Source: Methanospirillum hungatei JF-1 (GTDB taxonomy: Archaea; Halobacteriota; Methanomicrobia; Methanomicrobiales; Methanospirillaceae). Taken from it: a stretch of 64,000 bases of DNA. Below are positions 8,951 through 15,844 of the stretch, piece by piece. Under the pieces are notes generated by a model, which saw nothing but the letters and a program-made list of their open reading frames with translations, did no database searches and was not told the origin of the DNA. A program made the translations under genes and the position numbers. Position 1 is the first letter of the stretch. Each line of letters begins with the position of its first letter. The stretch is taken from assembly GCF_000013445.1 (NCBI RefSeq), contig NC_007796.1:1586936-1650935 (forward strand). The letters run 5' to 3'.

Positions 8951-9278
8951 GATTGTAGCGACCAGGCCGGCACCGGATCGAACCTACACAAAAGTGGGAC
9001 GACTCATTGCCGGTGAGGACGGACAGGTCCACCTGTTTCTTGATGGGAAGGGAGAGATACTGACTATTCCCCGAACCGATATCCTGTGTACTCTTCAGGG
9101 GCTTTCAATTCAGGGACTGGTTCTTTCGGATACCGGGAAGCGATTGATCGTGATCGACCGGGATGGTCGTGAATACCAGGTGCTGGTCAGTCAGGTCCGG
9201 GAGATGTTCCGGTCCTGGCCAAAGAAGAAGGCTGCGGTGTTTGTTGATGAAGAGAGGGTAAATACCCCTATCTCATGA
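8940..9278 (+). CDS. Hypothetical protein, last gene of primase operon
   Basis: This is a 112-residue protein starting MPFEIVATRP. ATG 8940 is preferred over upstream in-frame codons because GGAGAGATCC directly precedes it. It overlaps the primase-helicase stop by 11 bp. The sequence predicts several beta strands (GRLIAGEDGQVHLFL, KRLIVIDRDG) with a basic WPKKK patch, which suggests a small OB- or SH3-like nucleic-acid-binding protein. No family is recognised. Its stop overlaps an upstream ATG of the first Rpn gene frame. Confidence 0.65.
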   Translation: MPFEIVATRPAPDRTYTKVGRLIAGEDGQVHLFLDGKGEILTIPRTDILCTLQGLSIQGLVLSDTGKRLIVIDRDGREYQVLVSQVREMFRSWPKKKAAVFVDEERVNTPIS

Positions 9279-9331
9279 GATTTACCTGGAACACACATCA
9301 GATACCGACATACCATGACACAGGAACTCAC

Positions 9332-10201
9332 ATGAAAGACTCAGATCATCAATACAAGCGAATATTCAGTCATCCCCGGATGGTTGCAGATCTTATACGG
9401 GGTTTTTTGGATCCTGCCCTTGCTGATGGCTGTGACTTTTCGACTCTGAAACGGTGTAATGGGAGTTATATCACTGATGATCTCAGGGAGCGTGAAGACG
9501 ATATCATCTGGAAGGTAACATACGGGGAAAGAACCCTCATTCTTTACATCCTCATCGAATTCCAGTCCAAACCAGATTATGCCATGCCAGTTCGGATTAT
9601 GACATATATGGGTCTTCTCTGGCAGGATCTTATACGGACAAAGGTCATAAACCCGATTAAACCGTTACCGGCAATTATGCCAATAGTCCTTTACAATGGA
9701 AAACAACCCTGGAGTGTGCCGGAAGATATCAAAAAGACTATTAACGCTCCTGAACCACTTCACACATTTGTCCCGTCAGTTCCATACCTGCTGATTGATG
9801 AACTCAGACTATCTGTGCATCACCTGGTTGAAGTCAGAAATTTATCAGCATGTTTGTTCAGACTTGAACAGTCGGCAGGGCCGGTGGAACTTATAGAACT
9901 TGGATTCAGATTAAACCAGTGGATGGAAAAAGATCCTGGACTTGCTGAGATGAGAAGGGATTTCTCGTTATTCTTTGAGAATACCTTAATGAGAGATCAG
10001 GATATACCTATACCTAACCCGTTTGTTGGAGGGACCATGTTAGCTGAAAAAGTAGACAAGTGGATTGCAGCATATAAGGCTGAAGGCAGAATTGAAGGAA
10101 TGGCAATTATTCTGGAGCGGATGAAAAAAGCAGGGATGTCAGTTGCCGAGATCGCAAAGATAACAGGGATGCCAGAGGAAGAGATCAGATCTCTGATATG
10201 A
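9332..10201 (+). CDS. Rpn-family PD-(D/E)XK nuclease / putative transposase, copy 1
   Basis: This 289-residue member of the Rpn (recombination-promoting nuclease, YhgA-like) family cuts DNA in characterised relatives. The nuclease core is in the first 90 residues, with REREDDIIW (D56/D57) followed by LIEFQSKPDY (E76-x-Q78). The C-terminus has an AEGRIEG tract followed by a helix-turn-helix-like AEIAKITGMPEEEI. The frame is open from 9275 (ATGA overlap with the previous gene), but ATG 9332 matches the start of the other copies. It lacks the private TATA region that precedes copies 2 and 3 and may be transcribed from the primase operon. Confidence 0.85.
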   Translation: MKDSDHQYKRIFSHPRMVADLIRGFLDPALADGCDFSTLKRCNGSYITDDLREREDDIIWKVTYGERTLILYILIEFQSKPDYAMPVRIMTYMGLLWQDLIRTKVINPIKPLPAIMPIVLYNGKQPWSVPEDIKKTINAPEPLHTFVPSVPYLLIDELRLSVHHLVEVRNLSACLFRLEQSAGPVELIELGFRLNQWMEKDPGLAEMRRDFSLFFENTLMRDQDIPIPNPFVGGTMLAEKVDKWIAAYKAEGRIEGMAIILERMKKAGMSVAEIAKITGMPEEEIRSLI

Positions 10202-10360
10202 GTCCTTTTGCAGCTGACCAATCCTTCCAGAAATAAAGTTACTTTTCCAATCTTCAAAATATGCAATTCAACAGAGTAATATACTATCTATAGTTGATGA
10301 ATAAAACTCCACCCCCATGACTTCGTTAATAATGGAATAAAACCAATTTTTCAGAAATCA

Positions 10361-10371
10361 GATAATATATT
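10361..10371 (+). promoter_or_regulatory. Candidate promoter of Rpn copy 2
   Basis: The TATA-like GATAATATATT lies about 43 bp upstream of ATG 10409. It sits within the duplicated spacer and so recurs in unit 3. Confidence 0.4.
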
Positions 10372-10408
10372 CATAGCAGATACGACATACCATGACACAG
10401 GAACTCAC

Positions 10409-11290
10409 ATGAAAGACTCAGATCATCAATACAAGCGAATATTCAGTCATCCCCGGATGGTTGCAGATCTTATACGGGGTTTTTTGGATCCTGACCTTGC
10501 TGATGGCTGTGACTTTTCGACTCTGAAACGGTGTAATGGGAGTTATATCACTGATGATCTCAGGGAGCGTGAAGACGATATCATCTGGAAGGTAACATAC
10601 GGGGAAAGAACCCTCATTCTTTACATCCTCATCGAATTCCAGTCCAAACCAGATTATGCCATGCCAGTTCGGATTATGACATATATGGGTCTTCTCTGGC
10701 AGGATCTTATACGGACAAAGGTCATAAACCCGATTAAACCGTTACCGGCAATTATGCCAATAGTCCTTTACAATGGAAAACAACCCTGGAGTGTGCCGGA
10801 AGATATCAAAAAGACTATTAACGCGCCTGAACCACTTCACACATTTGTCCCGTCAGTTCCATACCTGCTGATTGATGAACTCAGACTATCTGTGCATCAC
10901 CTGGTTGAGGTCAGAAATTTATCAGCATGTTTGTTCAGACTTGAACAGTCGGCAGGGCCGTTGGAACTTATAGAACTTGGATTCAGATTAAACCAGTGGA
11001 TGGAAAAAGATCCTGGACTTGCTGAGATGAGAAGGGATTTCTCGTTATTCTTTGAGAATACCTTAATGAGAGATCAGGATATACCTATACCTAACCCGTT
11101 TGTTGGAGGGACCATGTTAGCTGAAAAAGTAGACAAGTGGATTGCAGCATATAAGGCGGAAGGGAAAGCTGAAGGCAGAATTGAAGGAATGGCAATTATT
11201 CTGGAGCGGATGAAAAAAGCAGGGATGTCAGTTGCCGAGATCGCAAAGATAACAGGGATGCCAGAGGAAGAGATCAGATCTCTGATATGA
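10409..11290 (+). CDS. Rpn-family nuclease / putative transposase, copy 2
   Basis: This 293-residue near-identical duplicate of copy 1 has one extra KAEG unit in the C-terminal tract (four residues, 12 bp) and an A-to-D change at residue 29 (DPDL instead of DPAL). The predicted catalytic residues REREDD and EFQSK are unchanged, and no stop or frameshift is present, so it should be functional. It has its own spacer with a TATA-like box at about 10361-10371. Confidence 0.85.
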   Translation: MKDSDHQYKRIFSHPRMVADLIRGFLDPDLADGCDFSTLKRCNGSYITDDLREREDDIIWKVTYGERTLILYILIEFQSKPDYAMPVRIMTYMGLLWQDLIRTKVINPIKPLPAIMPIVLYNGKQPWSVPEDIKKTINAPEPLHTFVPSVPYLLIDELRLSVHHLVEVRNLSACLFRLEQSAGPLELIELGFRLNQWMEKDPGLAEMRRDFSLFFENTLMRDQDIPIPNPFVGGTMLAEKVDKWIAAYKAEGKAEGRIEGMAIILERMKKAGMSVAEIAKITGMPEEEIRSLI

Positions 11291-11450
11291 GTCCTTTTGC
11301 AGCTGACCAATCCTTCCAGAAATAAAGTTACTTTTCCAATCTTCAAAATATGCAATTCAACAGAGCAATATACTATCTATAGTTGATGAATAAAACTCCA
11401 CCCCCATGACTTCGTTAATAATGGAATAAAACCAATTTTTCAGAAATCAG

Positions 11451-11461
11451 ATAATATATTC
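11451..11461 (+). promoter_or_regulatory. Candidate promoter of Rpn copy 3
   Basis: This is the same ATAATATATTC box as ahead of copy 2, at the equivalent position in the third repeat unit and about 40 bp before ATG 11499. Confidence 0.4.
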
Positions 11462-11498
11462 ATAGCAGATACCGACATACCATGACACAGGAACTCAC

Positions 11499-12404
11499 AT
11501 GAAAGACTCAGATCATCAATACAAGCGAATATTCAGTCATCCCCGGATGGTTGCAGATCTTATACGGGGTTTTTTGGATCCTGCCCTTGCTGATGGCTGT
11601 GACTTTTCGACTCTGAAACGGTGTAATGGGAGTTATATCACTGATGATCTCAGGGAGCGTGAAGACGATATCATCTGGAAGGTAACATACGGGGAAAGAA
11701 CCCTCATTCTTTACATCCTCATCGAATTCCAGTCCAAACCAGATTATGCCATGCCAGTTCGGATTATGACATATATGGGTCTTCTCTGGCAGGATCTTAT
11801 ACGGACAAAGGTCATAAACCCGATTAAACCGTTACCGGCAATTATGCCAATAGTCCTTTACAATGGAAAACAACCCTGGAGTGTGCCGGAAGATATCAAA
11901 AAGACTATTAACGCGCCTGAACCACTTCACACATTTGTCCCGTCAGTTCCATACCTGCTGATTGATGAACTCAGACTATCTGTGCATCACCTGGTTGAGG
12001 TCAGAAATTTATCAGCATGTTTGTTCAGACTTGAACAGTCGGCAGGGCCGTTGGAACTTATAGAACTTGGATTCAGATTAAACCAGTGGATGGAAAAAGA
12101 TCCTGGACTTGCTGAGATGAGAAGGGATTTCTCGTTATTCTTTGAGAATACCTTAATGAGAGATCAGGATATACCTATACCTAACCCGTTTGTTGGAGGG
12201 ACTATGTTAGCTGAAAAAGTAGACAAGTGGATTGCAGCATATAAGGCTGAAGGGAAAGCTGAAGGGAAAGCTGAAGGGAAAGCTGAGGGCAGAATTGAAG
12301 GAATGGCAATTATTCTGGAGCGGATGAAAAAAGCAGGGATGTCAGTTGCCGAGATCGCAAAGATAACAGGGATGCCAGAGGAAGAGATCAGATCTCTGAT
12401 ATGA
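11499..12404 (+). CDS. Rpn-family nuclease / putative transposase, copy 3
   Basis: This 301-residue third copy is identical in its core to copies 1 and 2, with three extra KAEG units relative to copy 1 in the C-terminal tract. The PD-(D/E)XK residues are intact. The array thus presents alleles with 0, 1 and 3 additional repeats, all in frame. The downstream flank departs from the other units after about 27 bp past the stop, marking the right border of the duplication. Confidence 0.85.
   Translation: MKDSDHQYKRIFSHPRMVADLIRGFLDPALADGCDFSTLKRCNGSYITDDLREREDDIIWKVTYGERTLILYILIEFQSKPDYAMPVRIMTYMGLLWQDLIRTKVINPIKPLPAIMPIVLYNGKQPWSVPEDIKKTINAPEPLHTFVPSVPYLLIDELRLSVHHLVEVRNLSACLFRLEQSAGPLELIELGFRLNQWMEKDPGLAEMRRDFSLFFENTLMRDQDIPIPNPFVGGTMLAEKVDKWIAAYKAEGKAEGKAEGKAEGRIEGMAIILERMKKAGMSVAEIAKITGMPEEEIRSLI
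12246..12281 (+). repeat. 12-bp minisatellite GCTGAAGGGAAA x3 in Rpn copy 3
   Basis: There are three perfect consecutive units followed by a degenerate one, encoding repeated AEGK. The same locus has one unit in copy 2 and none in copy 1, so the tract is expanding or contracting without disrupting the frame. Confidence 0.9.
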
Positions 12405-12668
12405 GTCCTTTTGCAGCTGACCAATCCTTCCATAATACCTTAACATTTCTCATTTTTTCTGTCATATCTTTCGATTTATCCAAAGGACATACGAGCAGAG
12501 TGAAAGTTCCCAATAACCACCCTGAAGCCTTCAGAAAGTGAAAAAATTACCCTGCATTGACTTCGAGTATAGTAGAACAATATTGCAACTTAACTTATAT
12601 CATACTATACATTCATATCAGATGCAATGTAATAGGACATCATACAGGGTCTCTCAAAACTTGGGATC

Positions 12669-13970
12669 ATGGCAATTCTCCATGACTGGAATTACTGGTA
12701 CAGGGATTTCCCACAGTTTATTCCCCGGCCAGAATATCAGGAGAAGATGCAGCGGTTGCGAAGGTCTGATGAGATCATTGTGCTGACCGGCATGAGGAGA
12801 AGTGGAAAATCAACACTGCTCAAACAGGAGATGGAGGATCTTGCCAGAAACCATGACAAGACCCAGCTCCTGTACATCAATTTTGAGGACCCGCGGTTCC
12901 CACCCGCTATGGATACTTCAATACTTGACCAAATTCTTGCAACATACCGGGAGAATATAAATCCGGATAAAGAGGTTTATCTGTTCCTTGATGAAGTGCA
13001 GAATGTCCAATCCTGGGAAAAGTGGGTTGTAACGGCCTATGAATTGCAAAAGGCCAGAATATATCTGACCGGATCATCATCCGCACTCCTTTCCGGTGAG
13101 ATTGCCTCATCCATCAGCGGGCGATATCTCAAAATTGACGTGTATCCATTAACGTTTCAGGAGTACCTGCTCTTTCACGACATATCATGCACCAGTATCA
13201 CTGAGTATACCACAAACCGGACGATGATTAACCGTTTATTTACCGGATACCTGACCTGAGGTGGTTTTCCTAAGGGAGCAATGCTTGAAGAAGACCTGAA
13301 AAAGGAAGAGTTATTGTCATATTTTCATACGATATTGCTCAGGGATATCATGGGGAGATATAAACTGCGTAATTATGATATCCTGCTCATATTGGTTGAA
13401 TATCTTCTCAAAAATGATACAAATCAGAATAATATCCACAGCATCAGCAAGGCCCTTTCAATACGTTATGAAACAACCCATGACTACATTGATTATCTGA
13501 AACAGGTGTATTTCTTCTTTGAAGTCAGAAATTTTCATTATTCTCTGAAGAAACAATTGGTGTCGGATATAAAATTTTATGCCCTTGATACCGGATTTGT
13601 AAATTCAGTTGCTTTTTCTTTTTCGGAGAATATTGGAAGACTGTATGAGAATGTCGTATGTAATGCACTCATCAGAAAAGGGAGACAGATATTTTTCTTT
13701 CGTGATGCTACTCATGAATGTGATTTTATTGTGAAGGAGGGAAACAAAATCACGAAGGCAGTTCAGGTCTGCTAGCACCTGACCGAACAGAACTTGAAAC
13801 GAGAGATAGGTGGCCTGGTTTCTGCATGTAAAGCTTTTGACCTGAATACCGGGTATATTATTACAGAACAGGCTGACAGGATCATGGAGGAAGATGGAGT
13901 GGAGATTCGTATAGTGCCGATTGTTGAGTATTTACTTGGGTTATCTCATACAAGTATTCAATTTTCATAA
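12669..13970 (+). pseudogene. AAA ATPase (DUF4143) broken by two in-frame stops
   Basis: This is one continuous 433-codon frame interrupted by TGA at 13257-13259 and TAG at 13773-13775. Both interruptions fall in conserved places. YLT-stop-GGFPKG is expected to read YLT-aromatic-GGFP, so TGG to TGA fits. VQVC-stop-HLTE corresponds to IQVCYEVT in the intact relative at 19337-20548, so a tyrosine codon became TAG. Walker A TGMRRSGKST, Walker B LFLDEVQ and the nuclease-like HECDFIVKEG are all preserved. No frameshifts are present, so decay is recent. Upstream A/T-rich sequence with TTATATC near 12597 could be the promoter. Read-through of the stops is an unlikely alternative. Confidence 0.85.
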
Positions 13971-13993
13971 TTATTTTTCCGGCAAATTCCCCA

Positions 13994-14443
13994 TCATGAG
14001 TGATTAGTGCTGATTATTCGATTTAAATGTTCACTAATTGCAGAGATATCATTTAATTGAGTCTTTAAAACATCAAAGACAAGCACATCATTAATCTTCC
14101 CATATTGATGAACAAGAATATTTCTGAGACCTTTCATATCCTTGAGTAATTCACCCATTTCCGGATCGAGATATCCGGATTTTACAAGATTCCCAATAAT
14201 ATCATCATCATTCATCGGGACACCAAGTTTAAGATCCCGATTGAGTATTGCACAAATATCAAAGATGCTTTGAAGTATATATTCCAGCCTTTTGTATAAT
14301 CCATCCTTCAAAAGTCCAAGATTGATAAACTCATCATAATCATCCGTTACAGGAAGATTATCTTGGATTATTGAAAGAGAAAGATCAATTTCCGATAATA
14401 AAAAACGTATCTTTTCGGATCTGATTGGATGAGTATGGATCAT
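13994..14443 (-). CDS. hepT: HEPN toxin of a HepT/MntA system
   Basis: This is a 149-residue all-helical HEPN protein (HepT/DUF86 type). Its catalytic ribonuclease motif RX4HXY is visible as RNILVHQY near residue 120. In characterised systems the toxin cleaves RNA and is silenced when the partner nucleotidyltransferase AMPylates the tyrosine of this motif. It overlaps the upstream antitoxin gene by 4 bp (ATGA), the standard antitoxin-first order. The key residues are intact, so the pair is probably functional. Confidence 0.85.
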   Translation of the reverse strand: MIHTHPIRSEKIRFLLSEIDLSLSIIQDNLPVTDDYDEFINLGLLKDGLYKRLEYILQSIFDICAILNRDLKLGVPMNDDDIIGNLVKSGYLDPEMGELLKDMKGLRNILVHQYGKINDVLVFDVLKTQLNDISAISEHLNRIISTNHS

Positions 14444-14838
14444 AATATTTCTCTCTCCCCGATGTAATCCAGATAATGCGGTTTAAAAAACTCATACTCC
14501 CGGGAAATTTTCAGAGCCCTATCATAAAGTTCATCTTCGTCGGCCACATAGAGAACCTCTCCCTTAAAAACTTCTACCTGAACAAATAATGGGAGATGCT
14601 CAAAGATTTGAATGTCAAATGTATCCGATACTCTTCCGAGGATATGCATTCTCATTCGTTCAGCCTGAAGGTCTGGAAGATCTGTTGAAATGGCAATATC
14701 AATATCTGAATGAATGTCGTCCCTTCCTTCCGCTACAGACCCATAGAGGATAATAAACCGGATGTTCCCAAATACGGGAGTTGCTCGTATGATCTCCATG
14801 CAGGAGTGAATGTCATCTGTGAGCGGTTTGACAGGCAT
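14440..14838 (-). CDS. mntA: MntA nucleotidyltransferase antitoxin
   Basis: This 132-residue minimal nucleotidyltransferase has the family signature GSX10DXD as YGSVAEGRDD...SDIDIAI around residues 31-46. It would transfer AMP to the HEPN toxin encoded directly downstream and neutralise it. ATG 14838 is preferred; a TTG at 14850 would add four residues. A TATATAA box at about 14870-14878 on the minus strand lies about 35 bp before the ATG, giving a very short leader. Confidence 0.85.
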   Translation of the reverse strand: MPVKPLTDDIHSCMEIIRATPVFGNIRFIILYGSVAEGRDDIHSDIDIAISTDLPDLQAERMRMHILGRVSDTFDIQIFEHLPLFVQVEVFKGEVLYVADEDELYDRALKISREYEFFKPHYLDYIGEREIL

Positions 14839-14867
14839 ACATATTTCCAATAGAAAGCAGGAGGTCT

Positions 14868-14880
14868 CATTTATATAGTG
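14868..14880 (-). promoter_or_regulatory. TATA box of the mntA-hepT operon
   Basis: The minus strand reads CACTATATAAATG, roughly 35 bp before the ATG of the antitoxin gene. It is the only good TATA element in the region upstream. Confidence 0.5.
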
Positions 14881-15436
14881 TTTTTTACCCTTTTATGTTT
14901 TGTGTGGCAGGTAATGGGTATTTAAGGGCATCATCCTCATTTGGGGGTGCTGACAGCATATACAGGCAAAACGGATGCATCAAAACCCTGGTTGGTAAAT
15001 CGATGAAGATCAAAAAACTTTTTCAGATTATATAAATCAGATATCCAGAGATATATCGAAAATAAACCTGTGATTCTGAAAAATATACCTTGAAAAAGAT
15101 AATAACGTGTGAATGATATACAATAGCACCGTGTTATTGCAAATAAATGAATCAGGAGAGATAACGATCACTTTGGATATAATCATACAATCGGGTATGA
15201 ATCCCGGCGAGTATATCGAAACAACGCTTCAATAAGATGGTAATAATTAAAAGATTTCACAAAGAGATTTCTCCAAGGGAACAGGGATTTAATAATAAAA
15301 AAGATGATTGCCGAACATCTGATCCCTCGGCTTATTATGGGTCACTCAGTCATATATATCAGGGGAGAAAAAAAGATATTCTCGCAAAAGAACTTCGAGA
15401 GGATGGAATAATATTTGACCAGATCGCTCACAATTT
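14881..15436. other. Intergenic region with toxin-antitoxin debris
   Basis: About 550 bp lie between the mntA promoter and the orphan nucleotidyltransferase. The only recognisable item is an AbrB-like antitoxin remnant at 15131-15235. Short plus-strand frames at about 15237-15461 have no recognisable similarity and I do not call them genes. Confidence 0.4.
15131..15235 (+). pseudogene. AbrB/MazE-like antitoxin remnant
   Basis: This is a 34-codon frame from GTG 15131 to TAA 15233. Its middle reads SGEITITLDIIIQSGMNPGE, matching the swapped-hairpin pattern of AbrB-type antitoxins (G-x-ITIP-x3-R-x3-G-x-x-PG-[DE]-Y-[VI]-E). The conserved proline and arginine of that pattern are missing (TLDIIIQ), and the protein is short, so it is either a minimal or a degraded copy. 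No toxin can be identified after it. Confidence 0.4.
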
Positions 15437-15790
15437 TCAGGCAATACGCACTCCATCATGAATGACATTCTGAAGAAAGGAAAAAGAACAATATTCATCA
15501 AATTGTTTTCTTGATCGATATTTCGGAGAGATATCTATTCCAGTCTCCATGAATACATCAAAGCTCAGTCCAATAATATCAAACTCTACTTCACAACTAT
15601 CATCAGTTCCAATGGTCAGCAGGTTAACATCTGATTTTTCATTATTTTCGGAACGTGCAACTGATCCATACAAAATAAATTCCTCTATACGGTCTTCATA
15701 TTTTTTCCGTATCAGAGTGAGATACCGTTCAATAGCATCTTTTATCCGGCTATTATTGAGAGGGATCTCCTGAATATTCTTCACATACAC
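15437..15790 (-). CDS. Orphan minimal nucleotidyltransferase, degenerate active site
   Basis: This 117-residue MNT-fold protein has YGSVARSE followed by the metal-binding motif. The pattern GSX10DXD here reads GS-x10-DVN, so the second metal-binding aspartate is asparagine and catalysis is doubtful. The third acidic position, VEFDII, is retained. No HEPN partner lies on either side, unlike the intact mntA 0.6 kb away. It may be a decaying half of a second HepT/MntA pair. Confidence 0.7.
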   Translation of the reverse strand: MYVKNIQEIPLNNSRIKDAIERYLTLIRKKYEDRIEEFILYGSVARSENNEKSDVNLLTIGTDDSCEVEFDIIGLSFDVFMETGIDISPKYRSRKQFDEYCSFSFLQNVIHDGVRIA

Positions 15791-15844
15791 TCATTATTAT
15801 TGAAAGGAGAAATAGGTATTGTCAGTCCTGAAATAGACCTAAAT

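Larger units (their letters stand above)
9299..12431 (+). repeat. Triplicated ~1.08-kb tandem array carrying Rpn nuclease genes
   Basis: Three direct repeat units start at 9299, 10377 and 11466, each beginning CAGATAC. Homology of the third unit stops near 12431, inside the 3' flank. Unit periods are 1078 and 1089 bp, and the difference is one 12-bp insertion and a 1-base deletion. Units are almost identical over their whole length including the non-coding spacer, so duplication or gene conversion was recent. A few substitutions group units 2 and 3 against 1 (for example GCGCCTG versus GCTCCTG), while one groups 1 and 3 against 2. Confidence 0.95.

Noticed and set aside
9997-10266. 89-codon minus-strand frame at the end of Rpn copy 1, repeated in the other copies
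   Set aside because: It recurs only because the DNA is duplicated, and its length varies with the KAEG repeat on the other strand. It has no independent coding evidence.
12669-13775. Two separate genes instead of one broken ATPase
   Set aside because: Walker and nuclease motifs of a single family continue in the same frame through both stops up to 13970, so a pseudogene is the better call.
13257-13775. TAG or TGA read as pyrrolysine or selenocysteine
   Set aside because: The residues expected from relatives are aromatic, no downstream SECIS-like element was noticed, and the protein is not a methylamine methyltransferase or redox enzyme.
15237-15461. 74-codon plus-strand frame
   Set aside because: It has no similarity that I recognise, no ribosome binding site, and overlaps the 3' end of the nucleotidyltransferase gene.
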